Shown here one piece after another: positions 8,268 through 17,793 of a stretch of DNA of 64,000 nucleotides (its first letter is position 1; each line of letters opens with the position of its first letter). The DNA is taken from contig CAZPBN010000015.1 of NCBI GenBank assembly GCA_964584935.1, forward strand, positions 16,090 to 80,089. Reading direction: 5' to 3'. A model generated the notes under the pieces. The model ran no database searches. It saw only the letters and a program-made list of their open reading frames with translations, and was not told where the DNA came from. A program made the position numbers and the translations under genes. This stretch comes from CAZPBN01 sp964584935 (GTDB taxonomy: Bacteria > Acidobacteriota > Aminicenantia > Aminicenantales > Aminicenantaceae).

Positions 8268-9048
8268 TATCACAGTGCTATTCATAGGTGACATCATAGG
8301 ACGTCCCGGTCGTAATATCTTAAAAAAGAAACTCCCCTCTCTTAAAAAGAAACATCCTATCGATTTAATAATTGCAAACGGAGAAAATGCCGCAGGAGGA
8401 ATTGGAATAACAGAGAAAGTGGGAGAAGAACTTCTGAATTATGTGGATGTGTTAACATCCGGAAATCACATATGGGATAAAAAAGAAGGAATTCCTTATC
8501 TGGAAAGAGAATCTAGACTGTTAAGACCTGCCAATTATCCTCCTCAGAATCCAGGTAAAGGAGCCAATGTTTTTAAAGATAAAAAAGACAGAAAAATCGG
8601 AATACTCAATCTTCAGGGCAGAATTTTTATGGAAGCACTGGATTGTCCCTTTAGAATAGCAGATAACCGGATTCAAAGTTTAAAAGCTCAAACCCCTGTC
8701 ATCATCGTTGATTTTCATGCAGAAGCAACTTCTGAAAAACAAGCTCTAGGCTGGTATTTAGACGGGAAAGTCTCTGCGGTAATCGGAACCCATACTCATG
8801 TTCCAACCGCTGATGAACGAATACTTTCCAAAGGAACAGCCTATATATCTGATGTGGGAATGAGCGGAGGGTTTAATTCGGTTATCGGAATACGCAAAGA
8901 TCTAGCTGTGAAAAAATTTCTCACTTCCAGAAATCAACATTTCGAACCGTCAAAAGAAGGATATTTTTTATCTGCTGTGCTCATAGAAATAGACCCCAGC
9001 ACCGGAAAATCAATTTCTATTAAAAGGGAAATTATTTCAGGGGAATAA
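8257..9048 (+). CDS. YmdB-family metallophosphoesterase
   Basis: This is a calcineurin-like metallophosphoesterase of the YmdB/TIGR00282 type. Family members hydrolyse 2',3'-cAMP or related phosphoesters and are encoded next to rny in many bacteria. Seen here are LFIGDIIGRPGR, the ANGENAAGG and TSGNHIWD metal motifs, VDFHAEATSEKQALG and GTHTHVPTADERIL. The ATG at 8257 (263 aa) fits the family N-terminus best. A TTG at 8251 would add two residues. The gene overlaps the 3' end of rny, so translation is coupled. Confidence 0.88.
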   Translation: MPGNITVLFIGDIIGRPGRNILKKKLPSLKKKHPIDLIIANGENAAGGIGITEKVGEELLNYVDVLTSGNHIWDKKEGIPYLERESRLLRPANYPPQNPGKGANVFKDKKDRKIGILNLQGRIFMEALDCPFRIADNRIQSLKAQTPVIIVDFHAEATSEKQALGWYLDGKVSAVIGTHTHVPTADERILSKGTAYISDVGMSGGFNSVIGIRKDLAVKKFLTSRNQHFEPSKEGYFLSAVLIEIDPSTGKSISIKREIISGE

Positions 9049-9049
9049 A

Positions 9050-10381
9050 GTGGCGGAACAGAGTCCTTTCAAACAAAATAAAATCTATACGGTATCTGAA
9101 ATCACAAAAATTATAAAAGAGAAATTAGAAAGCGCCTTTCCCCATTTATGGGTAGAGGGAGAAATCTCGAATTTTCACCGCCATCATTCTGGGCACCTTT
9201 ACTTTACACTCAAAGATGAACATTGCGCTCTAAAAGCAGTGATGTTCCGTTCCAATGCTATGAAAATTCCTTTTGACTTAAAAGACGGCCTTCAAATCAT
9301 ATGTAAGGGACGTATCAACATATATGAACCCAGAGGAGTGTATCAACTTCTAACCGAATTGATTGAGCCCAAAGGAAAAGGAGCTCTTCAGTTAGCCTTC
9401 GAGCAGCTGAAAAAGAAATTAAAGGATGAAGGCCTTTTCGATCAAAAACACAAGAAAAAGTTACCTTTGTTTCCTAAGAAAGTGGGGGTTGTCACTTCAT
9501 CTAAAGGAGCTGCTATCGTTGATATTATAAAGACTTTGGAAAGAAGATTTGCCCGCCTCCATATCCTTATATATCCTGTAAAAGTCCAAGGAAAAGGAGC
9601 CAGCGAGGAGATCGAAGAAGGCATTCAGTATTTAAGCCAGGTTCCTGATATTGACGTTATCATTGTAGGGAGAGGGGGAGGCTCCATAGAGGATCTATGG
9701 GCATTTAATGAAGAAAAAGTGGCAAGGGCTATTTTTCATTGCCCGATTCCAGTCATTTCCGCGGTTGGCCATGAAATTGATTTTACTATATCCGATTTTG
9801 TCGCGGATATCCGGGCTTCAACCCCTTCTATAGCTGCAGAAATGGTCATCGAAAAAGAACAATCCTTCGAAGAACAAATCGATTACTTGGGAAAAGGGCT
9901 GATGAATCAAATGAAATATATCCTTCAGGAAAAAAATCATAAAATCTTCAGCCTTGTTCATCATAAAGCCTTTCAAAATTTCAAGATCAAACTTCTCAAT
10001 CTTGAACAACAAATTGATGAACTGGAAACAAAAGCATGGAATTATGTCACTGGCAAAAAACAGGAACTCACTGAATACAATTCCAAAATAGGGCTTTATC
10101 TGGAAAAAATGAGAAATAAAATCAAAAATGAAATTCAATTTTATTCCGGAAAATGGGAGAAACTATCAGCTCAATTGAATAATTTGAGCCCCCTCAATAT
10201 CTTGAAAAAAGGCTATACCATTTGCCATAAAAAAGAAAACCAGCAGATCATCAGAAAAATAGAGGAAGTCAAAGTAAAAGATGAAATAATTGTTTCTTTC
10301 TTCAAAGGACAATTCACCTGCAACGTTAAAAATACTGATAAAGAAAAACTCATAGAAACACAATTCCAAAAAAATAATTGA
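9050..10381 (+). CDS. xseA: Exodeoxyribonuclease VII large subunit
   Basis: XseA with XseB degrades single-stranded DNA to oligonucleotides. The 443-aa product begins with GTG one base after the ymdB-like stop. An OB-fold DNA-binding domain covers roughly residues 10-105 (ISNFHRHHSGHLYFTLKD). The catalytic region has GVVTSSKGAAIVDI, VIIVGRGGGSIEDLWAFNEE and PVISAVGHEIDFTISDFVAD. A coiled-coil C-terminus follows. The motif set and length are canonical. xseB follows about 100 nt downstream. Confidence 0.96.
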   Translation: MAEQSPFKQNKIYTVSEITKIIKEKLESAFPHLWVEGEISNFHRHHSGHLYFTLKDEHCALKAVMFRSNAMKIPFDLKDGLQIICKGRINIYEPRGVYQLLTELIEPKGKGALQLAFEQLKKKLKDEGLFDQKHKKKLPLFPKKVGVVTSSKGAAIVDIIKTLERRFARLHILIYPVKVQGKGASEEIEEGIQYLSQVPDIDVIIVGRGGGSIEDLWAFNEEKVARAIFHCPIPVISAVGHEIDFTISDFVADIRASTPSIAAEMVIEKEQSFEEQIDYLGKGLMNQMKYILQEKNHKIFSLVHHKAFQNFKIKLLNLEQQIDELETKAWNYVTGKKQELTEYNSKIGLYLEKMRNKIKNEIQFYSGKWEKLSAQLNNLSPLNILKKGYTICHKKENQQIIRKIEEVKVKDEIIVSFFKGQFTCNVKNTDKEKLIETQFQKNN

Positions 10382-10477
10382 TTAATTTTGAATGATTGGT
10401 GTTTTAAATATTTAAATAATGATTCAAAATTTCATGGATCATAAGTTTTGTATTTTCAAACCAGTGGAGGCATTGTT

Positions 10478-10771
10478 ATGATGGAACTAAGCTTTGAAAA
10501 AGCCATGGAAAATCTGGAAAATATTGTAGAAAAACTGGAAAAAGGCGGTCTTTCTTTAAACGAATCTTTAGCTCTTTTTGAAAAAGGAGTAAAAATGGCA
10601 AAATATTTACGGGAGGAACTGACAAAAGCTGAGAAAAGAGTGGAAATTTTACTCGAAGATGAAAAAGGAGAGAAAACCAAGCAGCCGTTTGAACTTTCAG
10701 AAGAAGAATCAAAATCCAAAAGTGAAGAAAAGTCTTCCGATAATGAAGAAGACGAAGACCTTCCTTTCTAA
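10478..10771 (+). CDS. xseB: Exodeoxyribonuclease VII small subunit
   Basis: The 97-aa small subunit has the conserved core LSFEKAMENLENIVEKLEKG and SLALFEKGVKMAKYLREEL, which wraps the XseA coiled coil. GTGGAGG (10464-10470) positions the ATG at 10478. Upstream in-frame codons lack a site. The tail after about residue 65 is an acidic Glu/Ser/Asp/Lys low-complexity extension ending DEDLPF, longer than in most XseB proteins. ispA begins 6 nt later. Confidence 0.92.
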   Translation: MMELSFEKAMENLENIVEKLEKGGLSLNESLALFEKGVKMAKYLREELTKAEKRVEILLEDEKGEKTKQPFELSEEESKSKSEEKSSDNEEDEDLPF

Positions 10772-10777
10772 AAAATA

Positions 10778-11638
10778 ATGAATATCGAAGAAACACTCCA
10801 TCAAAAAAAATTATTAATTGAGCAAAAACTTGAAAACATTTTGTCAGGGAAAGACACTTTTATTCATAAGGCTATGCGAAACAGTGTTCTCTCAGGAGGA
10901 AAAAGGTTCAGACCTTTGCTAGTTCTCTCCTCAGGGAAATGTTTGCACTCAAATGAAGAAGAGCTTCTTTCCTTTGCCTGCGCCATTGAGCTAATCCATA
11001 ACTATTCTCTTATCCATGATGACCTTCCAGCAATGGATGACGACGATTTTCGCCGAGGCATACCCACCTGCCATAAAACATACGGAGAAGCCATTGCTAT
11101 TCTGGCAGGAGATGCCTTGTTGACGTTAGCTTTTAAAGAATTAATCAATGCTCCTGTCAGAAAGAATTATCATCAAAGAAAGAATCAGGTTATCAATCAG
11201 ATAGCCACTTTAGCCGGTGTCGAGGGAATGGTGGGAGGACAATATATGGATATTACTTATTCTCCTAAAGACTACACTGACAAAGAATTTCACGATCTCA
11301 TTATGAAAAAAACAGGAGGATTGATTATGGCTTCTGTAAAAACCGGAGCTCTTCTGGGAAGCGCTTCTGATTCACAAATGGAAGCCATGGAAGAATACGG
11401 AAAAAACATTGGACTTGCCTTTCAAATAAGGGATGATATACTAGACTTTTTTGAGGAAACAAAAGAAGATAAACAAAATGAGCCTAATTATGTTTCTTTC
11501 TTCGGCTTAAAGAAAGCAGAAGAAAGATTAGTCAAATATATTGAAACAGCCTGTGCTATTTTGGATAAAGCAACTCTCAAAGGTGAAGAACTCAAATATT
11601 TAGCACAAATGCTATTAATAAAACGAAAAACAAAATGA
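10778..11638 (+). CDS. ispA: Polyprenyl (farnesyl/geranylgeranyl) diphosphate synthase
   Basis: This trans-isoprenyl diphosphate synthase condenses IPP with allylic diphosphates. The first Asp-rich motif is at residues 81-87 (DDLPAMD) within LIHDDLPAMDDDDFRRG. The second is RDDILDF near residue 220. GGKRFRP at 40-46 binds diphosphate. At 286 aa it is slightly shorter than E. coli IspA. Its place between xseB and dxs is the common xseA-xseB-ispA-dxs order, so short-chain FPP/GPP synthesis is most likely. It overlaps dxs by 4 nt. Confidence 0.93.
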   Translation: MNIEETLHQKKLLIEQKLENILSGKDTFIHKAMRNSVLSGGKRFRPLLVLSSGKCLHSNEEELLSFACAIELIHNYSLIHDDLPAMDDDDFRRGIPTCHKTYGEAIAILAGDALLTLAFKELINAPVRKNYHQRKNQVINQIATLAGVEGMVGGQYMDITYSPKDYTDKEFHDLIMKKTGGLIMASVKTGALLGSASDSQMEAMEEYGKNIGLAFQIRDDILDFFEETKEDKQNEPNYVSFFGLKKAEERLVKYIETACAILDKATLKGEELKYLAQMLLIKRKTK

Positions 11639-13506
11639 AAAAGCTTGTTGACAATATTGACAGTCCTAAAGATCTAAAAAAACTATCCGTTAAAGATCTG
11701 ACTAAACTTTCGGACGAAATCAGGAAATTGATTATTGAGGTGGTATCAAAAAACGGAGGGCACCTTTCTTCCAACTTAGGAGTTGTGGAAATCAGCCTTG
11801 CTCTTCACTATATCTTTAATAGCCCCAAGGATAAAATACTATGGGACGTGGGCCATCAATGCTACACCCATAAAATAATAACCGGAAGAAAAAATAAATT
11901 GCACACAATCCGCCAGTACAAAGGATTATTAGGGTTTCCTTGCCGCGAAGAAAGCGAACACGATATATATAATACAGGACACGCATCCACCGCTCTATCC
12001 GCTGCTTTAGGAATGGCTGTAGCCCGAAGGAAAAAAAAAGAAGACTATGAAATTATTGCCGTTATTGGAGATGGAAGTCTAACCGGAGGAATTTCCTGGG
12101 AAGCTTTAAACCAAATCGGCCACCTTCGGGAAAAAATGATCATTCTCCTCAACTTCAATGAAATGTCCATTTCCTTAAACGTGGGAGCTCTTTCCAAATA
12201 TCTTTCCTATTTGGTCTCGGGACAGCACTTTCTTAGAATCAAGGACTTGGTGAAATCGATACTCAAAACAATTCCTGCTGTGGGCTTACCCATGATAAAA
12301 GTTGCCCGTGCTCTCGAAGAAGCCATAAAAAAATTATTTTTCCCTGGACTGGTTTTTGAAGAACTGGGAATCAAGTACATCGGACCAGTCCAGGCTCATA
12401 ATATCGATTCTTTAATCGAAGTCTACAACGATGCCAAAAATTATCAAGGCCCTGTTCTCATTCACTGTGTGACCCAGAAAGGTAGAGGGTATCAGCCTGC
12501 CATAGAGAATCCCGAAAACTTTCACAGCGCCAGTCCTTTTGACATCAATTCTGGCGTTGCTGTTTCCAAAGACAAAAGACCTACCTATTCTAATATTTTC
12601 GGTCAAACTGTATTAAATATAGCTCGGGAAGATGAAAAAGTTATAGCCATCACAGCTGCTATGCTCAAAGGAACCGGTTTAAAGTCTTTTAAAGAAGAAT
12701 TTCCGGAGAGGCTTTTTGATGTGGGAATTGCTGAACAGCATGCAACCGATTTCGCTTCAGGATTAGCACTTTCAGGGTTCAAACCGATCGTTGCAATCTA
12801 CTCAACATTTCTTCAAAGAGCGTATGATCAGCTTTATCATGATATCTCTCTGATGGATATTCCTGTTGTGTTTGCACTCGATCGTGCCGGCATAGTCCCT
12901 GCGGATGGACCCACCCATCAGGGCACAAATGATATTGTCTACTTGAGACATCTTCCCAATATGATTGTTATGGCTCCCAAAGATGAAAACGAATTGCAAC
13001 ACATGATATATTCTGCTTTTTCTTATTCTCACCCTGTCGCCGTTCGTTTTCCAAAGGCCAAAGTCACTGGCACCAAACTGGATAAACATTACAAAAAGAT
13101 TGCTCTTGGAAAAAGCGAAATTTTAAAAAAAGGCAAGGACTTACTCCTCGCTTTTGGAAATATGGTCTATCCAGCCCTCAAAGCTGCCCAACAGCTGGAA
13201 AAAGAAGGAATCAAACTTGCCGTTGTCAATGCCCGTTTTGCCAAACCGCTTGATAAAAAGCAAATTTTACACTTCGCTAAGCCGGGAAATTCCATTATCA
13301 CTGTCGAAGAAGGAGTCATTGCAGGAGGCTTCGGCAGTAGTGTTCGTGAATTGCTGGATAAAGAAAACATCTTTGATATAAGATTTAAAAGGATCGGTCT
13401 TCCCATCGATATATACCCGATGGGCAATACTAGCCAGATAAAAAAGAAACTACTTTTAGACGAAGAAGGATTAGTCAAGCAAATAAAAAATTTTTATAAC
13501 CAATGA
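11635..13506 (+). CDS. dxs: 1-deoxy-D-xylulose-5-phosphate synthase
   Basis: Dxs condenses pyruvate and glyceraldehyde 3-phosphate using thiamine diphosphate, the first step of the MEP isoprenoid pathway. The 623-aa transketolase-like protein shows GGHLSSNLGVVEI at the start and VGHQCYTHKI. The ThDP motif is GDGSLTGG...NFNEMSIS. The pyrimidine domain has FDVGIAEQHATDFASGLA, and DRAGIVPADGPTHQG follows. The C-terminus is complete (GGFGSSV). It overlaps ispA by 4 nt and tlyA by 4 nt. Confidence 0.97.
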   Translation: MKKLVDNIDSPKDLKKLSVKDLTKLSDEIRKLIIEVVSKNGGHLSSNLGVVEISLALHYIFNSPKDKILWDVGHQCYTHKIITGRKNKLHTIRQYKGLLGFPCREESEHDIYNTGHASTALSAALGMAVARRKKKEDYEIIAVIGDGSLTGGISWEALNQIGHLREKMIILLNFNEMSISLNVGALSKYLSYLVSGQHFLRIKDLVKSILKTIPAVGLPMIKVARALEEAIKKLFFPGLVFEELGIKYIGPVQAHNIDSLIEVYNDAKNYQGPVLIHCVTQKGRGYQPAIENPENFHSASPFDINSGVAVSKDKRPTYSNIFGQTVLNIAREDEKVIAITAAMLKGTGLKSFKEEFPERLFDVGIAEQHATDFASGLALSGFKPIVAIYSTFLQRAYDQLYHDISLMDIPVVFALDRAGIVPADGPTHQGTNDIVYLRHLPNMIVMAPKDENELQHMIYSAFSYSHPVAVRFPKAKVTGTKLDKHYKKIALGKSEILKKGKDLLLAFGNMVYPALKAAQQLEKEGIKLAVVNARFAKPLDKKQILHFAKPGNSIITVEEGVIAGGFGSSVRELLDKENIFDIRFKRIGLPIDIYPMGNTSQIKKKLLLDEEGLVKQIKNFYNQ

Positions 13507-14291
13507 AAGACCGAGCAGACAAAGTCATCGTAAACAGAGGGCTGGCAGATGACCAACATAAAGCGCAAGCATTGATTATGGAAGGATTGATTTTTTCTGA
13601 AGGAAAAAGAATTGAAAAACCGGGCCAGAAGATATCCACCAATCAAAATATTTCCATTAAAGAAAAAATGCCTTATGTCGGACGCGGAGGATTGAAACTT
13701 GAAGAAGCTTTGGACACTTTTAAAATATCTGTCAGAGGAAAAGTCGCTGCTGACCTGGGTGTTTCAACCGGAGGATTCACAGATTGTCTTCTTCAGAGAA
13801 ATGTCAAAAAAGTTTATGCTGTCGATGTCAATACCAAGCAAATAGATTGGAATATAAGAAACAATTCTCGGGTGATTCTCTTGAATAAGAATGCCCGTTA
13901 TTTAAGCAAGGTTGATTTCCAGGAAAACCTGGATTTGACAACAATGGATGTGTCTTTCATTTCTGTATTAAAAATCTTTCCTGCAATAAAAACGTTCCTT
14001 GGTCATGGAATCCTTCTTTCCTTGATCAAACCTCAGTTTGAAGCCAAGCAAAATCAGGTTGGAGAAAAAGGGATTATCAAAAATCCTGAAATGCACGAAG
14101 CCGTATTAAACAAACTCATAAGAGAAGCGGTCACAATGGGTTTCAAATTAAAAGGACTAAGAAAACTGTCTTTAAGAGGACAAAAAGGAAATCAAGAATT
14201 TTTCGCCTGTTTTTCGTTGAGAGAAGGACATACAGAAATCAAAAAAATTCAAATTTTAATAAAGGAGACTGTCTGGAATGAGAAAAACTGA
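13503..14291 (+). CDS. tlyA: TlyA-family rRNA 2'-O-methyltransferase (S4 plus FtsJ-like)
   Basis: The 262-aa protein has an N-terminal S4 RNA-binding domain (about 5-65: DKVIVNRGLADDQHKAQALI, YVGRGGLKLEEAL). An FtsJ-like SAM-dependent methyltransferase domain follows, with ADLGVSTGGFTDCLLQ as the SAM loop, VDVNTKQIDW, DVSFISV, LIKPQFE. Characterised TlyA proteins methylate 16S/23S rRNA cytidines. The gene overlaps dxs by 4 nt (ATGA) and nadK by 14 nt. Confidence 0.92.
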   Translation: MKDRADKVIVNRGLADDQHKAQALIMEGLIFSEGKRIEKPGQKISTNQNISIKEKMPYVGRGGLKLEEALDTFKISVRGKVAADLGVSTGGFTDCLLQRNVKKVYAVDVNTKQIDWNIRNNSRVILLNKNARYLSKVDFQENLDLTTMDVSFISVLKIFPAIKTFLGHGILLSLIKPQFEAKQNQVGEKGIIKNPEMHEAVLNKLIREAVTMGFKLKGLRKLSLRGQKGNQEFFACFSLREGHTEIKKIQILIKETVWNEKN

Positions 14292-15123
14292 ATGCGTCGG
14301 TTTTATTATCAAACCACATGCTCCTGATATCACAAATATTTTGAAGAAGACAATTCCCTGCTTTGATAAAAAGGGGATAAAGGTTCTGCTGGAAGAATTT
14401 GCAGCCCAAAAACTTGGAAAAAAAAATGGAATCCCTAGAGAAAAAATTCCGGAGGAAACAGACCTTGTGGTCGTTTTTGGCGGAGACGGTACCCTTCTCA
14501 GCATTGCCCACATTGCTGCTCAGGAAAGGGTCCCTGTTCTTGGAGTCAACCTGGGAAGATTGGGATTTTTAACCGAAGTTCCCCTTAATGAATTTTATAT
14601 CACCATAGAAGCCTATCTCAAAGGAGAGAAAAAAATCTTAAGTCCGAGACAGCTCATCAAAGCGCGTATCAAAGGAAAGACATTCCACTGTTTGAACGAT
14701 ATTGTGATAAATAAAGGAGCTCTGGCACGAATGATCCAATTCCGTATATGGATCGATAATAAAGACATTGCTACCCTGCGAGCGGACGGGCTTATTATTG
14801 CAACTCCAACCGGTTCAACCGCCTATTCTCTATCCGCAGGGGGGCCCATTGTTTATCCCTATATCCCAGCCATCATTATTGCTCCCATATGCCCCCATAC
14901 TCTCACTTTCAGACCAATGGTGATCTCCTTGAACAGCCTGATAAGAATCCAGCTTCTTACTGAAGGAGAGGAAGTCTATCTTACTTTGGACGGTCAACGG
15001 GGAGACGAACTGGTGAAAAATGATGTCATAGAAGTTCAGAAAAGCTCCCTTCAGCTCGAGTTGGTTTCCTCCCCGAAAAGAAACTATGTTGATCTTCTTC
15101 ATGAAAAATTGAATTGGGGATGA
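14278..15123 (+). CDS. nadK: NAD kinase
   Basis: NAD kinase phosphorylates NAD+ to NADP+. The 281-aa product carries the diagnostic GGDGT at residues 68-72, NLGRLGFLTE, the NDIV motif (LNDIVINKGA) and PTGSTAYSLSAGGPI. The C-terminal region ends the gene run that began at thrS. AAAGGAGA at 14260-14267 precedes the ATG, and the start lies inside the tlyA 3' end. A ~195-nt spacer with a new promoter follows. Confidence 0.95.
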   Translation: MRKTECVGFIIKPHAPDITNILKKTIPCFDKKGIKVLLEEFAAQKLGKKNGIPREKIPEETDLVVVFGGDGTLLSIAHIAAQERVPVLGVNLGRLGFLTEVPLNEFYITIEAYLKGEKKILSPRQLIKARIKGKTFHCLNDIVINKGALARMIQFRIWIDNKDIATLRADGLIIATPTGSTAYSLSAGGPIVYPYIPAIIIAPICPHTLTFRPMVISLNSLIRIQLLTEGEEVYLTLDGQRGDELVKNDVIEVQKSSLQLELVSSPKRNYVDLLHEKLNWG

Positions 15124-15202
15124 ATATCATTGTCATTTACCTCAAATACTCATAATCGATCATCTTATCCTTATTTTTTATTCCTAGCTCCTTATAAAAA
15201 AC

Positions 15203-15231
15203 TTGTTACTCGTCGATTAGTTTAGTATTAT
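15203..15231 (+). promoter_or_regulatory. Probable sigma70 promoter for maoC-gatE-gatD
   Basis: TTGTTA (15203-15208) and TATTAT (15226-15231) are separated by 17 nt. They lie in the spacer between nadK and the MaoC gene, leaving a leader of about 80 nt. The match is good but not verified. Confidence 0.5.
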
Positions 15232-15318
15232 TTCTATTTCTAGATATCATAACTCTCAAGCAGTTATTCATGAACAACCATTCTTCATTCAAGTGACTTT
15301 TAAGAAAAGGAATATAAA

Positions 15319-15777
15319 ATGAGCGAAAAACTAACAGTGGAAAAGCTTAATGAATATTTGGGAAAGGAAGTCGACGTTTCTGAATGGATCGATATCACCC
15401 AAAAAAGAATCAATGATTTTGCTCAGTGTACAAAAGATAAACAATGGATCCATATAGATGTTGAAAAAGCTCGCAAAAGTCCTTTACGAGGAACAGTGGC
15501 TCACGGTTTTTTGCTTCTTTCTTTCCTTCCCTATTTAAGCAGGAACAGCAAAATTTTTTCATATGATTGTAAAATGATTGTTAACTATGGCTTGAATAAA
15601 GTCAGATTTATAAACCCGGTAAAACCAGGATCAAGAATACGAAGCAGGACTGTTCTTAAACAGGTGAAAAAAAAAGGATTCCACCGAATACTGGCTCTCT
15701 TTGAAAACACAGTCGAAGTGGAGGGGAAAAGAAAACCCGCACTTGTAGCTGAAACTCTGGTTCTTTTCTATGTTTAG
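15319..15777 (+). CDS. MaoC-like hot-dog-fold dehydratase
   Basis: The 152-aa protein has the MaoC (R)-specific enoyl-CoA hydratase signature. TKDKQWIHIDVEKARKSPLRGTVAHGF contains the catalytic Asp and His. NYGLNKVRFINPVKPGSRIRSR follows. Such enzymes hydrate enoyl-CoA/ACP or act in related acyl metabolism. AAAAGGAA before the ATG is a good ribosome site. The gene lies 9 nt before gatE, so it is likely cotranscribed with the amidotransferase genes, although no functional link between them is evident. Confidence 0.85.
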   Translation: MSEKLTVEKLNEYLGKEVDVSEWIDITQKRINDFAQCTKDKQWIHIDVEKARKSPLRGTVAHGFLLLSFLPYLSRNSKIFSYDCKMIVNYGLNKVRFINPVKPGSRIRSRTVLKQVKKKGFHRILALFENTVEVEGKRKPALVAETLVLFYV

Positions 15778-15786
15778 GTTCCAACA

Positions 15787-17793
15787 ATGACAGAAGAATT
15801 CAATCAAGAAGAGAATTATAATAATACCAAAAAGGAAGTGGGATATGTTTCCCTGAAAAAGGCAATTCAAGAAGATTATGAACGAGTGGGCTTTAAAGCC
15901 GGTCTTGAAGTTCATCAGCAGTTAAAAACGAAAAAAAAGCTGTTCTGCAACTGCCCGGCCGGCCTTTACAACAACAAAAAAGAATATGATGCGGAGATTA
16001 TTAGACACATGCGGCCCACATTGAGCGAGCTAGGAGAATATGACGGAACAGCCCTTATGGAATTCAAGACAAAAAAAAAGATTGTCTATAGAATCAAGAA
16101 TGAAACAGCGTGCACTTATGATATCGACGATACGCCTCCTTTTCCCTTAAACAGGGAAGCTCTGGATATAGCCCTGGAAATTTCGCTTTTATGCAAACTG
16201 AATATTGTGGGAGAAGTCCATATTATAAGAAAACAATATTTAGATGGAAGCATCCCCACAGGATTCCAGAGAACTGCGATTATAGGGATTGAAGGAGAAA
16301 TACAGCTAAGCAATAAAAAAGTAAGGCTTATCCAATTGAGTCTCGAAGAAGACTCATGCAGAGAAATATCCGATATAAGACATGTGAGAAAGTATCAAAC
16401 AGACAGATTGGGTATGCCTTTAATAGAAACTGTGACCTACCCTGATTTTGAAAATCCTGAAGAAGTCAGGGAAGGAGCCGAATACATCCGGTTTCTAAAC
16501 CGCAGTACAGAAAAAGTGAGAACAGGAATCGGCACAGGAAGAGAAGATGTCAATGTGAGTTGCAGAGGAGGAACCCGGGTTGAAATAAAAGGAGTTTCCC
16601 ATAATAAATGGATTCCGTTGCTCACCCATAATGAAGTTTTCAGACAATGGTCTCTTCTGCATATAAGGGACAAATTGAACAAAAGAGTGAAACAACCTCA
16701 AAAATGGGGGATTCAGTCAAAAGAGCTGAACCCTAAAAATTTTTCTTCCCTTTTGCCGATTCTCAAAGATGTCTTTGGAAATGAATTTAAAATTTTAGCT
16801 GTCAATCTTCCCTCATTTAAGGGAATTCTTTCTCACTTCACACAACTTGGTCACATGTTTGCTGACGAATTAAGCGGCCGATTGAAAGTGGTGGCATGTA
16901 TAGAAAAACCCAATATGGCTCATTCGGAACAGTTCGAGAGTTATCTATCAAAAGAACAATGGGATCATATAAAAAAAATTTTAAACTCAAAAAACAATGA
17001 TGCTCAGGTGCTCATTTGGGGACCGGAAGAGGATATCCCCACAGCTCTGGAAACAGTTGAGGAACGATGCCGGATGGCTTTTGAAGGAGTGCCTCGTGAA
17101 AGCAGAAAATCCTTAAAAGACGGCACCACAGTCTTTGAACGTGTCTTGCCGGGGCCTGACCGAATGTATCCGGATACGGATTCATCTCCCATCCCTGTGG
17201 ACGGTCACTATATAGAAAAAATAAAAAAAAGACTCCCTGTGAATGTTTCAGAAAGAATCCGACAATTGAAAAAGTGGGAAATTCCGAGCGATACATTCAC
17301 TTATCTTTTAAAAAACAATCTTGTTCCTGTTATTGAAAAGATTATCCATAACCTGGAAATAAATCCCAAATTCGCTGGAATCCTGTTTGGTCAGATTTTA
17401 AAACACAGTCAAGGGCAAAATAAAAGTTCAATAGAACATTTTTCTAACAAAATTTTCGATATGCTCAAGTTCCTTAAAGAAAATTCGATTGAATTGGAAC
17501 TGACAAAGGAGATGCTTCCCGAGCTCTGTAACCACCCAGAAGAGGATTTTCAAACGCTGTTAAACAGAATCTCTTTTAAAAAAACAAAAAAAGAGGACAT
17601 TCTTTCCCAAATCCCAAAAATTTTAAAGGATTTTTCTCAAAACAAAAGACTCCATGATAAAAAATGTGCCCTGGTCAATTGGACAATGGGCAAACTAAGA
17701 AAAATAGCCCAAGGAAACATCCCTCTTTCTGAACTCAGAAGCCATATAGAACAAACAATGAAAAATATTGATAGAGTTTCAAAAAGACAATGA
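15787..17793 (+). CDS. gatE: Glu-tRNA(Gln) amidotransferase subunit E (archaeal type)
   Basis: GatE binds Glu-tRNA(Gln), activates it with ATP and receives ammonia from GatD to make Gln-tRNA(Gln). The 668-aa sequence shows the GatB/E cradle start FKAGLEVHQQLKTKKKLFCNC, NETACTYDIDDTPPFPLN and RKQYLDGSIPTGFQRT. These residues distinguish GatE from GatB. An inserted AspRS-like GAD domain lies in the middle (about 290-420), and a YqeY-like C-terminal tail domain follows. It overlaps gatD by 4 nt. GatDE is regarded as an archaeal enzyme, so its presence in this bacterial context is striking. The short 37-aa N-terminal extension before the core is also unusual. Confidence 0.95.
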   Translation: MTEEFNQEENYNNTKKEVGYVSLKKAIQEDYERVGFKAGLEVHQQLKTKKKLFCNCPAGLYNNKKEYDAEIIRHMRPTLSELGEYDGTALMEFKTKKKIVYRIKNETACTYDIDDTPPFPLNREALDIALEISLLCKLNIVGEVHIIRKQYLDGSIPTGFQRTAIIGIEGEIQLSNKKVRLIQLSLEEDSCREISDIRHVRKYQTDRLGMPLIETVTYPDFENPEEVREGAEYIRFLNRSTEKVRTGIGTGREDVNVSCRGGTRVEIKGVSHNKWIPLLTHNEVFRQWSLLHIRDKLNKRVKQPQKWGIQSKELNPKNFSSLLPILKDVFGNEFKILAVNLPSFKGILSHFTQLGHMFADELSGRLKVVACIEKPNMAHSEQFESYLSKEQWDHIKKILNSKNNDAQVLIWGPEEDIPTALETVEERCRMAFEGVPRESRKSLKDGTTVFERVLPGPDRMYPDTDSSPIPVDGHYIEKIKKRLPVNVSERIRQLKKWEIPSDTFTYLLKNNLVPVIEKIIHNLEINPKFAGILFGQILKHSQGQNKSSIEHFSNKIFDMLKFLKENSIELELTKEMLPELCNHPEEDFQTLLNRISFKKTKKEDILSQIPKILKDFSQNKRLHDKKCALVNWTMGKLRKIAQGNIPLSELRSHIEQTMKNIDRVSKRQ

